Positions 9,096 through 17,449 of a stretch of 64,000 bases of DNA are shown in pieces. The notes under the pieces are model-generated. The model saw only the letters and a list, made by a program, of their open reading frames with translations. It was not told where the DNA came from and did not search any database. The translations under genes were made by a program, and so were the position numbers. Where the stretch lies: assembly GCF_044904675.1 (NCBI RefSeq), contig NZ_JADIKJ010000002.1, positions 1 through 64,000 of the forward strand, written 5' to 3'. Positions within the stretch are counted from its first letter, which is position 1. Each line of letters begins with the position of its first letter. Source of the stretch: Dyella_B jejuensis. GTDB lineage: Bacteria > Pseudomonadota > Gammaproteobacteria > Xanthomonadales > Rhodanobacteraceae.

Positions 9096-9119
9096 CCGGA
9101 ACTGCATACGACGGGTTGA

Positions 9120-9326
9120 TCAGACCGCGAGTTCGACCCCTGAAGCCTGGGCACCCTTGGGGCCCTGGGTAACTTCGAACTTCACGCGCTGGCCTTCCTG
9201 CAAGCTACGGAAGCCCTTGGAATTGATCGCTGAGAAGTGGACAAACACGTCCTCCCCGCCGTCCTCGGGTGCGATGAATCCGAAACCCTTGGCGTCGTTG
9301 AACCACTTGACCGTACCGAAACGCAT
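9120..9326 (-). CDS. CspA-family cold-shock protein
   Basis: A 68-residue single cold-shock domain that binds single-stranded RNA/DNA and melts RNA structure. RNP1 (KGFGFI) and RNP2 (DVFVHF) are both intact. The reading frame stays open further upstream, but the ATG at 9326 behind AGAGG gives the family's usual MxxGTVKWFN start and length. About 160 bases without a gene lie upstream, room for the long leader typical of csp mRNAs. Confidence 0.95.
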   Translation of the reverse strand: MRFGTVKWFNDAKGFGFIAPEDGGEDVFVHFSAINSKGFRSLQEGQRVKFEVTQGPKGAQASGVELAV

Positions 9327-9488
9327 TGCGTGAACCTCTGAATCTAAGGACTGGATGCACCAAGTCTTTGCGAGAACCACCTCTACCCCTAGGTCCGCCG
9401 CCCCTGGCACGGGAGAAAGTATCTGCATGTTTTCAGTTAAAGCGCAATATGCGCCTGCGTCAGGCTCGATCCAGGCCTGGCCGGCTGC

Positions 9489-10238
9489 TTAGCTTTTGAG
9501 CAGTTCGGCCAGGATCGGCGGCACCGCCTCGGTGGCCGCCTTCAGGTGCGCGAAGATTTCCTCGATGCTGATTTCTGCCTCGTCCCCGCAGCCGGCGGCA
9601 AAATTGGCAACCAGGGCCAGGCACGCATAATCGAGCCCCAGCTCGCGCGCCAACGCTGCCTCGGGCATGCCGGTCATGCCGACCAGATCGCAGCCGTCGC
9701 GCTTCATGCGGGCGATCTCCGCGCGGGTTTCCAGGCGCGGGCCCTGGGTAGCGCCGTAGCAGCCGCCGTCGATCGCGGCAATGCCCGCTTTGTTTGCCGC
9801 ATCGAGCAGGGCCAGGCGCAGCGAGGCCGTGTACGGTTCACTGAAATCGATATGCCTGACTTCGGCGCCGTCCACGTCGCAGAAGCTGGTAAAACGGCCA
9901 TGGGTATAGTCGATGACCTGGTCCGGCACCACGATCACGCGCGGCCCCATATCGCCACGGATCCCCCCCACCGCATTGACGCCGACGACCTGGCGCGCGC
10001 CCAGGTGGTGCAACGCCCACAGGTTGGCGCGGTAGTTCACCCGGTGCGGAGGCAAGCTATGGCTTTCGCCATGGCGCGCAAGAAAGGCGATGCGCCGGCC
10101 GGCGAAGTCCCCGGTCACTACGTCGCCGGAAGCCGGCCCATACGGGGTATCGATGCGCTGGCGCGAGGTGTTGGTCAGGCCCGGGAATTGGTACAGGCCG
10201 CTGCCGCCGATCACGGCCAAGTCGATGGGATGGGTCAT
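9489..10238 (-). CDS. S-methyl-5'-thioinosine phosphorylase (MTAP/PNP family)
   Basis: A 249-residue purine nucleoside phosphorylase-type enzyme with the start IGGSGLYQFPG, phosphate-binding ARHGESHSLPPHRVNYRAN and TQGPRLETRAEI, and MTGMPEAALARE. The base-specificity loop reads LVANFAAGCG; an asparagine here, where 6-aminopurine enzymes carry aspartate, points to a 6-oxopurine substrate, as in the Pseudomonas methylthioinosine phosphorylase found beside nagZ. It would release hypoxanthine and methylthioribose-1-phosphate. The hypoxanthine phosphoribosyltransferase gene just upstream fits that product. The extended N-terminus upstream of 10238 is not needed. Confidence 0.85.
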   Translation of the reverse strand: MTHPIDLAVIGGSGLYQFPGLTNTSRQRIDTPYGPASGDVVTGDFAGRRIAFLARHGESHSLPPHRVNYRANLWALHHLGARQVVGVNAVGGIRGDMGPRVIVVPDQVIDYTHGRFTSFCDVDGAEVRHIDFSEPYTASLRLALLDAANKAGIAAIDGGCYGATQGPRLETRAEIARMKRDGCDLVGMTGMPEAALARELGLDYACLALVANFAAGCGDEAEISIEEIFAHLKAATEAVPPILAELLKS

Positions 10239-10340
10239 AAAGGATTCCAGAACAGGAAACAAAGAAGCGACGAGCGGCGTTGGAATGCGGCGATGCAAAA
10301 ACGATGCGTTTGAGGCGGGCAGGAAGTGCCTGCTCCTGCA

Positions 10341-10904
10341 TCACTTCAACGCATAGATCCCCGGCAGGTTCCGGCCTTGCTCGTAATAATCCATGCCATA
10401 ACCGAACACATAGCGATCGGGCAATTCGACCCCGTTGAAATCGCTCTGGATCCCTTCGACGCAGCGGCCATGCAGCTTGCGACACAACGTCGCCACCAGC
10501 ACGCGCCGGGCTCCGCGGCGCAAGCAATCGTCGCGCACCGCCTTGAGAGTGTGGCCTTCGTCGAGAATGTCATCCACCAGCAGCACGGTGCGTCCCTGCA
10601 GCGACGCCGTGGGTTCGCGCAGCCAGTGCAATTGGCTGCCGGCGGTCGTGCCGCGATAGCGGGTGGCATGCACGTAGTCAAACTCCAGGTCGGTGCGGAT
10701 CGACAACGCCAGTTGGCCGCCGAACATCAACGCGCCGTTCATCACGGTAAGGAACACCGCGCGCTCGCCGTCGAGCGCCACATCGATGGCACGTCCCATG
10801 TCGGCGATCAGCGTATCCAGTTCCTCGCGTTCGAACAGGATGTCGGCGTTGAGCAGCGCGGCGGCCAGGGTCGGCACCGCCGGGGTTGGCTGGGATGAAT
10901 GCAT
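10341..10904 (-). CDS. hpt: Hypoxanthine-guanine phosphoribosyltransferase
   Basis: A 187-residue type I phosphoribosyltransferase. The PRPP-binding motif VLLVDDILDEGHTLKA is intact, as are the flexible-loop region (VHATRYRG) and FGYGMDYYEQGRNLPGIYAL near the C-terminus, which contacts purine and metal. It would convert hypoxanthine (and guanine) to IMP (GMP). It starts 10 bases after the nagZ stop, so co-transcription is likely. Its position next to the methylthioinosine phosphorylase suggests it salvages the hypoxanthine made there. Confidence 0.9.
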   Translation of the reverse strand: MHSSQPTPAVPTLAAALLNADILFEREELDTLIADMGRAIDVALDGERAVFLTVMNGALMFGGQLALSIRTDLEFDYVHATRYRGTTAGSQLHWLREPTASLQGRTVLLVDDILDEGHTLKAVRDDCLRRGARRVLVATLCRKLHGRCVEGIQSDFNGVELPDRYVFGYGMDYYEQGRNLPGIYALK

Positions 10905-10914
10905 GGCGGAATCC

Positions 10915-11916
10915 TCACTGATCCAGGGCGGTGATGCGGCCGACAAAGCGGTCGCGTTGCGGATTGTCGAGCAGACCGGCCCAACTGGCGCCGATAGCGC
11001 CGCGCAAGCTTGCCATACGCTGCTGGCTGGCGCGGGAAGGTTCGGGCATGGCGGCCATTGCCTCCTCCACCACCTCGGGGAAACACGCCAGGACCAGGTC
11101 GCAGCCGGCTTCCAGGTGCCCGCGCACACGTTCGGCGATGCCGCCGGCAATGCCGGCCGCGGCCATGCTGATGTCGTCGCTGATCACGACGCCCTGGAAA
11201 CCGAGTTGTTCGCGCAAGATCGTCTGGATCCAGCGGCGGGAATAGCCGGCCGGCCGGTCGTCCACGGCGGGATAGACCACGTGCGCCATCATGACGGCTT
11301 CGGCATGCGCCGGAAACGCTTCCAGGAACGGCCGCAGATCATGGCGCTGGATCTGTTCCCATGGCCGCGGGTCGATCGCCTGCGCCTTGTGTGTGTCCGT
11401 CGCTACCGAACCATGGCCGGGAAAATGCTTGAGCACGGCGGCCATGCCGCCGAGGTGCATGCCACGCACGTAAGCCTGGAGCAGTTCGCCGGCAATGTCC
11501 GGATCGGCATGGAACGCGCGCATACCGATGGCTTCGTTGCCGCGCGCCAGGTCGGCCACCGGGGCGAAACTGAAATCAATACCGCTGGCGCGCAGCTCGC
11601 TGGCCATGACCCAGGCATGTTCCTCGGCCAGGCGCACGGCCTGGGCGGGGTCGCGATCGTACACGGCACCGATCTTCGCCAGCGCGGGCAAGCGCGTGAA
11701 GCCGTCGCGGAAGCGCTGCACAGGACCGCCTTCCTGGTCGACGGCGATCAGGCAGGCGTCGCCGGCCACCTCGCGGATCGATTCCACCAAGGCCAGCAAC
11801 TGATCGCGGCCGGTGTAATTGCGCGAAAACAGAATGACGCCGGCAACTCCGCGCGCGGTCAGCCATGCCCGCTCGTGTGGCAGCAACGTGGTTCCAGCGA
11901 TACCAATCAACAACAT
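10915..11916 (-). CDS. nagZ: Beta-N-acetylhexosaminidase NagZ
   Basis: A 333-residue glycoside hydrolase family 3 enzyme that removes N-acetylglucosamine from 1,6-anhydro-muropeptides in the cytoplasm during cell-wall recycling. Motifs: VDQEGGPVQRFR, the KHFPGHGSVATDTH loop carrying the Asp/His catalytic pair, and the nucleophile aspartate in VVISDDISMAA. The start codon overlaps the CYTH gene's stop by one base, so translation is probably coupled. In relatives its muropeptide product can feed AmpC beta-lactamase induction; no ampR/ampC is seen here. Confidence 0.95.
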   Translation of the reverse strand: MLLIGIAGTTLLPHERAWLTARGVAGVILFSRNYTGRDQLLALVESIREVAGDACLIAVDQEGGPVQRFRDGFTRLPALAKIGAVYDRDPAQAVRLAEEHAWVMASELRASGIDFSFAPVADLARGNEAIGMRAFHADPDIAGELLQAYVRGMHLGGMAAVLKHFPGHGSVATDTHKAQAIDPRPWEQIQRHDLRPFLEAFPAHAEAVMMAHVVYPAVDDRPAGYSRRWIQTILREQLGFQGVVISDDISMAAAGIAGGIAERVRGHLEAGCDLVLACFPEVVEEAMAAMPEPSRASQQRMASLRGAIGASWAGLLDNPQRDRFVGRITALDQ

Positions 11917-12446
11917 CAGGCCGTCCCCGGTGTTGCATCGAGTGCATCGCGCTCGACCGCATTCCAATGGACGAACGGACGTTCGATCAGATTCACGTTG
12001 TAGTAGCGCGCCAGTTCGCTGACTTCACGACCCAGCCAGGCCGGACGCGGAAAAACGGCATCGACGGCAGGCAATTCGATTTCGGCCACGACCAGCCCGC
12101 GATTGTCGCCGAGGAATTCGTCGATCTCGAACAGCCAGCCGTCGATCTCGACATGGTGGCGGATTTTTTCCAGCACGCTATCGCACAAGGTTCCAAGCAT
12201 GGATTGCGCATCCGCCAGCGGCAGCGGCAATTCGTATTCGGCGCGCGACACGCCTAGCTCCACCGACTTGATGTTGAGCCAAGCCTGTTCGCCACTGACG
12301 CGCACGCGCACCGATGCGCGCGCGGCGCCTTCGCGCAGGGCACGCACACCGACCAGGTAGCCCTGCGCGATGGACATGCTGTGCGTTACCGACGTTCGCC
12401 AATCATCGCTGGCGAGCAGAAACTTGCGTTCGATCTCGATACCCAT
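11916..12446 (-). CDS. CYTH domain protein (triphosphate tunnel metalloenzyme)
   Basis: A 176-residue protein opening with the EIERKFLL signature (ExExK) of CYTH proteins. The remaining tunnel residues are visible as alternating charged strands (VRVRVSG, WLNIKSVE, RAEYELPLP, WLFEIDEFLG, VVAEIELP). Such small CYTH proteins hydrolyse inorganic tripolyphosphate or related nucleotides; which one is not determinable here. It lies between rlmD and nagZ with a one-base overlap to nagZ. Confidence 0.88.
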   Translation of the reverse strand: MGIEIERKFLLASDDWRTSVTHSMSIAQGYLVGVRALREGAARASVRVRVSGEQAWLNIKSVELGVSRAEYELPLPLADAQSMLGTLCDSVLEKIRHHVEIDGWLFEIDEFLGDNRGLVVAEIELPAVDAVFPRPAWLGREVSELARYYNVNLIERPFVHWNAVERDALDATPGTA

Positions 12447-12455
12447 GCGCCGATG

Positions 12456-13769
12456 TTACCTGCGTTCGAACAACACAATGGATTCCACGTGGGCGGTATG
12501 CGGGAACATGTCCATCACACCGGCCGACCGCAAGCGAAATCCATGCTGACCAACCAGGATGCCGGCATCGCGCGCGAGCGAGGCCGGATGGCAGGAAACG
12601 TAGACGATGCGCCCGGTGTCCTTGTGCGGCAGGTAATCGAGCACCTTGTCCGCGCCGGCGCGCGGCGGATCGAGCAGCAGCTTGTCCCAGGGCTTGCGCG
12701 CCCATTCGCTGCTGCGCTGGTCTTCGAACAGGTTCGCAACATGGAAATGGGCGTTGGCGATGCCGTTGCGCGCGGCGTTCTCGGCGGCGCGCGCCACTAA
12801 TCCATGCTCGCCTTCCACGCCGGTGACTTCAGCCACGCGGCGCGCCAGCGGCAAGGTGAAATTGCCCAGGCCGCAAAACAGGTCCAGCACCCGATCCTGC
12901 GCTTGTGGATCGAGCAGTTCCAGCGTGCGCGCCATCATGCGGCGATTCATGCCGGCGTTCACCTGCACGAAGTCCAGCGGCTGGAATTCCAGTTCGACAT
13001 CATCGATGCCCAGGCCCACCGGAATGCGGAACGCAAGCCGCGGGTGCTCGGGCCACAACGCATGCACGCTGCTCACGCCGCCGGGCTGCAGGTAGATCGC
13101 GAAACCATGTTGTTGTCCGAACGCGATCAACTTTGTGCGATCGCTTTCGCTCAACGGCTTGAGGTGACGGAAAACCAGCGCAACCGTTTCGTCGCCGGCG
13201 GCGAATTCGATCTGCGCGATATCGGCTGCCGCATCCATGCCGCCGACCAGTTCGCCGAGCAGGCCGATCTTCGGGCCCAAGGCGGGGTGGACAACATCGC
13301 AGTGCGATATATCGGCAACGAAACGCGGATTGCTTTCTTCGCGAAAGCCAACCAGCACCCGCCCTTTCTTGGCTACCGCGCGTACCGACAGGCGTCCTTT
13401 GCGGCGATAGCCCCACGGCTCGTCGGTAAGCGGCGGCAGCCAGCTTTCGGGTTCCACTTTGCCGATGCGCGCAAAGTTATCCATCAGCACACGTTGCTTG
13501 GCTTCGATCTGCGCGGCGGCGTCCAGGTGCTGCAACGAACAGCCGCCGCATTGCCCGAAATGACCGCAGCGCGGCGCCACGCGATGGGGCGACGGCGTAA
13601 TCACCTGGATGGTTTCGGCTTCGTCGAAATGGCGGTGGCGTTTGCGCATGCGCATGCGCACCTGCTCGCCGAGCAGCGCGCCACTGACGAATACCGTTTT
13701 GCCGTCGATCCGGGCGACGCCCCGTCCGTCGTGGCTCAAATCGGTAATGGAGACTTCAAACTCGTTCAT
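12456..13769 (-). CDS. rlmD: 23S rRNA (uracil(1939)-C5)-methyltransferase RlmD
   Basis: A 437-residue SAM-dependent enzyme of the RumA family. It has an N-terminal TRAM domain (to about residue 60), a four-cysteine Fe-S site (CGHFGQCGGCSLQH plus ISHCDVVHP), the SAM motif LDLFCGLGNFTLPLA, LLDPPRAGADKVL and the catalytic cysteine in IVYVSCHPASLARD. Length matches E. coli RlmD. ATG 13769 is used; an in-frame ATG 17-18 bases upstream is possible. The downstream neighbours are the CYTH gene and nagZ on the same strand. Confidence 0.95.
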   Translation of the reverse strand: MNEFEVSITDLSHDGRGVARIDGKTVFVSGALLGEQVRMRMRKRHRHFDEAETIQVITPSPHRVAPRCGHFGQCGGCSLQHLDAAAQIEAKQRVLMDNFARIGKVEPESWLPPLTDEPWGYRRKGRLSVRAVAKKGRVLVGFREESNPRFVADISHCDVVHPALGPKIGLLGELVGGMDAAADIAQIEFAAGDETVALVFRHLKPLSESDRTKLIAFGQQHGFAIYLQPGGVSSVHALWPEHPRLAFRIPVGLGIDDVELEFQPLDFVQVNAGMNRRMMARTLELLDPQAQDRVLDLFCGLGNFTLPLARRVAEVTGVEGEHGLVARAAENAARNGIANAHFHVANLFEDQRSSEWARKPWDKLLLDPPRAGADKVLDYLPHKDTGRIVYVSCHPASLARDAGILVGQHGFRLRSAGVMDMFPHTAHVESIVLFERR

Positions 13770-13893
13770 CGCACTCTTGGAAAGCATCGCGCCCGGACCG
13801 GCCGATCCAGGCGAATGAAAAGGAAATGGATTCGAAGCACGGCAGTCATCCGGGCTACTGGCGCATGATACCAGCCGGCACCCGTCCGCTCGC

Positions 13894-15915
13894 CTAGCGT
13901 TCCGCGGTGGCGCCCTGCACCGCCGCCTTGAGGCGATGCAGCAGTTGCGGCCATTCGATCCGGGATTGATTGCCCACCACGCGCAGATAGGGCAAGCCGC
14001 TGCCTTCAACAACGGTATAGCCATTGGCATCTGTTGCCAGGCCGCTCATGCTGCACACGCCGTCATGCAAGTTGCTGTTGAGCCCGATCCGTTTGTAGCT
14101 GGCGGCCTTGAAAAGCTTCAGCACCGCGCCTTGCAGGCCGTTGACAGGACTTCCGCCGGTAAGCACGGAAAGGTTGTTGGCGGCACGTAGACTGATCTTT
14201 CCGCCGCCCTGGGCAAGCAGGGCGGCCTGGAACGCCACCGGGCCGCCGCCCGCGAGTTGCAGGCCATTGATCGAGCCATCCAGTTGTCCCGTCATGTCAC
14301 CGAAGTTGAACGTGCTGGTGAGCGCGGCCAGGTCCAGCCGGTGCAACGTGAGATTGCCCATCAGCACGGCATCGGCGCTCAACGGCTGCTGCACGGCAAG
14401 CTGCCCAAGCACGGCCGTACCATTGAAAGCCTTGATCGTCAGCGCGCCGTCCAAGGCGTAGCGATCGCCGGTCCACTGCACGGAGGAAATCGTGCCGTCC
14501 AGCGTACCGGCAAATGGCGTCCAGCCCAGTGTCTGGTCGAGCGCCGCCATGTCGATGCCAGCCACGCTGGCGGCAACATTCAAACGCTCGGACTTTGGTG
14601 CGGCGGGATACCATGCCAGCGCACTGAGTCGCACTTGTCCCTTCAGCAGCGACAGGTCCAGCGGCGACTGCAGAATCAGGCCGCCGCCATGGCTGCGCCA
14701 GCGCGATTGCCCCGCGCCCAGGTCCAGCTGGTGCAGCGTCAGGTGGTCCCAGGCGAGCGTGGTCGCCGGCTTGTCGCCTTGCGCGGACCAGTCCAGTTCG
14801 CCGCGCAGGCCATTAGCCTGTAGCAGGCCACTGCTATCGGCGATGTCGAGTCCGTCGGTATGGAAGGCGAAGCTGCGCCAGTTGTCGGCGGCGTAATCGA
14901 CGTGCCCGCTGAGCTGTCCGGCGCTATGCAAGTCGGGTACGGCGGCGCTGTCGAGCCATGGCTGGCCGTATCGATCGTAGGCGGCAGGAAAGCGCGCCTG
15001 GAAACGGTCCAGTTTCAGTTTTTGCAAATTGCCCTTCGCGTCGATGGCGAGCACGCCATCCAGCTGGAGCGCGTCGGCATCATCCAAATGCAACCGGGTG
15101 ATGTTCAGTGCACCGCGTTCGGAGCTAGCGTCGAAATCAAGCACTACGTCGTGGGCAGGCAGGTGCGCATGCACCGGCCCGAGCTGTAGCTCCCCGCCAT
15201 GTATGCCGCCATTGAGGGCCAGTTGTGCCGGATGGGACGTGGCATCGAGCGAGAAACGCGCCCGAGCGGCCAGGCCCTGCCCCGCGATAGTGCCTGAGGG
15301 GGTGGCGTATTTGAGGTCGGATACGGTGAAATCGCCGGACGATTGGAAACCCTCGTTGCGCATGTCCACGGCAAGCTCGGCATCCAGCTTGCCTCCTGCG
15401 ATGCGCATGCCGGTCCAGACCGTGCCAAGCAGTCCCTGCACCCAGCCAGCAGGCAGGCTGCGTAGATTGACCTGGGCGTGAGTTGGCTGGTCCAGCGGAA
15501 AGGCTGTGTCGATATGCGCCGGGCCCTGGTCGGCGTCGACCTGCAATGTGTTGGCGGAGGCGTCCACCACCACGTTGACCGCGGCATTGCCAAGCGCGCC
15601 ACCGGGCACATCGATGAGCCGCAACGTGCCGCTGAACACCCAGCGCATCTGTAGATCGCGGCGCAGGTTGCCGTCCAGGGCCAGGCCGATCCGCCGCCAG
15701 CCGAGGCTGGGAATGTCCGCTTTGCCTGCGTGGAGGCTGAGCTGCAACGTATCCGGGTCGGCGCCGGGCATGAGCTTTGCCCGCACATCGAACAAGCTGC
15801 CGCCTGGCAGGTCGATCCGTTTGGCCATCACGACGGTATCCGCCCAGGCGGGCGCCGTCCACGAGAGGACCAGGATGGCGTAGAGGATGATCAGACGGCA
15901 GGATGTGCAAAACAT
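13894..15915 (-). CDS. YdbH/AsmA-like envelope protein with signal peptide
   Basis: A 673-residue protein beginning with a signal peptide (basic start, hydrophobic run to about residue 24, AWA cleavage site). The rest is a repetitive beta-strand-rich array typical of AsmA/TamB-like bridge proteins (many short segments such as LDGVLAI, GQLSGHVDYA, GTLDGTISSVQWTG), with a C-terminus resembling the dicarboxylate-transport/YdbH family. In E. coli YdbH, YhdP and TamB jointly support phospholipid movement to the outer membrane. Assignment rests on overall pattern and is moderate. It is a single gene, divergent from the receiver-Hpt gene. Confidence 0.65.
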   Translation of the reverse strand: MFCTSCRLIILYAILVLSWTAPAWADTVVMAKRIDLPGGSLFDVRAKLMPGADPDTLQLSLHAGKADIPSLGWRRIGLALDGNLRRDLQMRWVFSGTLRLIDVPGGALGNAAVNVVVDASANTLQVDADQGPAHIDTAFPLDQPTHAQVNLRSLPAGWVQGLLGTVWTGMRIAGGKLDAELAVDMRNEGFQSSGDFTVSDLKYATPSGTIAGQGLAARARFSLDATSHPAQLALNGGIHGGELQLGPVHAHLPAHDVVLDFDASSERGALNITRLHLDDADALQLDGVLAIDAKGNLQKLKLDRFQARFPAAYDRYGQPWLDSAAVPDLHSAGQLSGHVDYAADNWRSFAFHTDGLDIADSSGLLQANGLRGELDWSAQGDKPATTLAWDHLTLHQLDLGAGQSRWRSHGGGLILQSPLDLSLLKGQVRLSALAWYPAAPKSERLNVAASVAGIDMAALDQTLGWTPFAGTLDGTISSVQWTGDRYALDGALTIKAFNGTAVLGQLAVQQPLSADAVLMGNLTLHRLDLAALTSTFNFGDMTGQLDGSINGLQLAGGGPVAFQAALLAQGGGKISLRAANNLSVLTGGSPVNGLQGAVLKLFKAASYKRIGLNSNLHDGVCSMSGLATDANGYTVVEGSGLPYLRVVGNQSRIEWPQLLHRLKAAVQGATAER

Positions 15916-15962
15916 GTCAGCCCATTCTGCCAAACTAAGCTGAACGATGTGGACACAATCCC

Positions 15963-16685
15963 ATGCCGTATTCCGACCGTCCCTGCGTCAAGCCCAGCGT
16001 TCTGGTAGCCGATGACGATGCGATCAGCCGCAGCTTTCTGGGCGAGGCGTTGAGCCAGCTCGGCGTCAACGTCGCGCTAGCCGCGGATGGCGGCGAAGCC
16101 CTGCAACTGGCGCGCGACGAATCTTTTGATCTGCTGATACTCGACTGCCGGATGCCACTCGCCGGGGCGCTCGAGGTATTGGCCGCCCTGCGCCAGGACC
16201 CGTCGGCCGGATCGGTGGGCACCCCCGCCATCGCCAGTAGCGCCGAACTCGATACCCACGAGCAGCGCGCCTTGCTGGCTGCTGGCTTCGATGCCGTACT
16301 GCTCAAGCCCTGTGGAATGCAGGAGCTGCAAGACGCCTTGGCGCTGGCCGCACCCCAACCCCGGCACCTGCCTTTGCTGGACGACGAGCTCGCCTTGCGT
16401 GCCAGCGGTACACCCGCCGTAGTGCAAGCATTACGCGGCCTGTTCCGGCAGGAACTGCAGACGCTTTGCCTGGAACTGGATGACTTGGGTACGGATGCCA
16501 AGGCGCTGGAAGCGCGTTTGCACAAACTGCGCTCATCGTGCGGCTTCTGCGGCGCGGCATCGTTATCCGGACAGATCGTTTCCTTGCAGCGTCACCTGCG
16601 GCTGGGCCATCGCGGCGCGATGTTGCCGCTGATGGACTTCCGGCGCGCGCTGCTGCGGACAAGCGAGGCACTGGAAACGCCATAA
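15963..16685 (+). CDS. Orphan response regulator with receiver and Hpt domains
   Basis: A 240-residue cytosolic protein. An N-terminal receiver (about residues 11-125) has the acidic pair ADDD, the phosphoacceptor aspartate in LLILDCRMPL, the conserved serine/threonine region IASSAE and the lysine of LLKPCG. A C-terminal four-helix Hpt-like domain (about 150-235) carries the phosphorylatable histidine in LHKLRSSCGFCGAASL. No DNA-binding or enzymatic output domain and no kinase gene is adjacent, so it looks like a phosphorelay shuttle for a kinase elsewhere. It converges on recO with a 5-base gap. Confidence 0.85.
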   Translation: MPYSDRPCVKPSVLVADDDAISRSFLGEALSQLGVNVALAADGGEALQLARDESFDLLILDCRMPLAGALEVLAALRQDPSAGSVGTPAIASSAELDTHEQRALLAAGFDAVLLKPCGMQELQDALALAAPQPRHLPLLDDELALRASGTPAVVQALRGLFRQELQTLCLELDDLGTDAKALEARLHKLRSSCGFCGAASLSGQIVSLQRHLRLGHRGAMLPLMDFRRALLRTSEALETP

Positions 16686-16690
16686 ACCCG

Positions 16691-17401
16691 TCAGCGACGG
16701 GTGAGCGCGCCGCGCAAGACCCGCCATGCACGCAGCTCGACGCCGCCCAGGTGAAACCGGATCAATGCGCGCATCATGCCGCGCAGGGCATGCAATCCCT
16801 GCGGATCGGGCATCCGGTCTTCAAGCAGTGCGCGCAGATCGCCCCCGCGCAAGGCATGCGGATCGTTGGCGCGGCACAATACCGGGCCATGCTCCGGACG
16901 ATACGCATACAACGCATCGGCCTGCAGCGGTTCACCGCTATCTGCATCGGTATCGAGCTGCAGCGCATAGCCGAGCGCGGCCAGCAGGTCGCGCTCGAAA
17001 CGCCGTAATTGCCACGCCAGCGCTTCTCCGGCAGCCAGGCGTGCAAGCGTCTGTGCATAGGCAGCATAGAGCGAAGCGTGCGGGTCCTGGCGCTCGGTCA
17101 AACGCACCACTAACTCGTTGACGTAAAGGCCGGCAATACCCGCATCACCCACGAGCCGCAGCGGCAGCGCCGCGGATTCGGCTCCGCGCAGGGAGGCCAG
17201 TTCGCCGCGCATGTGCAGATCCAGCACCAACGGCTGGAACGGCTCGAGCTGCGAGCGCTGGAGGCGGCTTCGCTGGCTTCGCACGCCGCGAGCCACCACG
17301 CCGAGGCGGCCGTGGTCGCGGGTCAGGCATTCGAGCAGCAGCGACGTTTCCCGATAAGGGCGCGTATGCAGCACATAGGCTGGTTGCTGTTCGAGGAACA
17401 T
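16691..17401 (-). CDS. recO: DNA repair protein RecO
   Basis: A 236-residue RecO with the N-terminal OB-fold (PAYVLHTRPYRETSLLLECLTRDHGRLGVVA is spread over residues 7-37) and an all-helical C-terminal part. It helps load RecA onto SSB-coated DNA in RecFOR recombination. The usual zinc-finger cysteines of many RecO proteins are not evident; only one cysteine (VLCRAND) is seen in the C-terminal region, as in several proteobacterial relatives. It is last in the lepA-lepB-DUF4845-rnc-era-recO run. Confidence 0.92.
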   Translation of the reverse strand: MFLEQQPAYVLHTRPYRETSLLLECLTRDHGRLGVVARGVRSQRSRLQRSQLEPFQPLVLDLHMRGELASLRGAESAALPLRLVGDAGIAGLYVNELVVRLTERQDPHASLYAAYAQTLARLAAGEALAWQLRRFERDLLAALGYALQLDTDADSGEPLQADALYAYRPEHGPVLCRANDPHALRGGDLRALLEDRMPDPQGLHALRGMMRALIRFHLGGVELRAWRVLRGALTRR

Positions 17402-17449
17402 GGATAGCCGCAGGTGTAAGCGAGACCGTTGCGCCCTGCTCTTCGCCTG

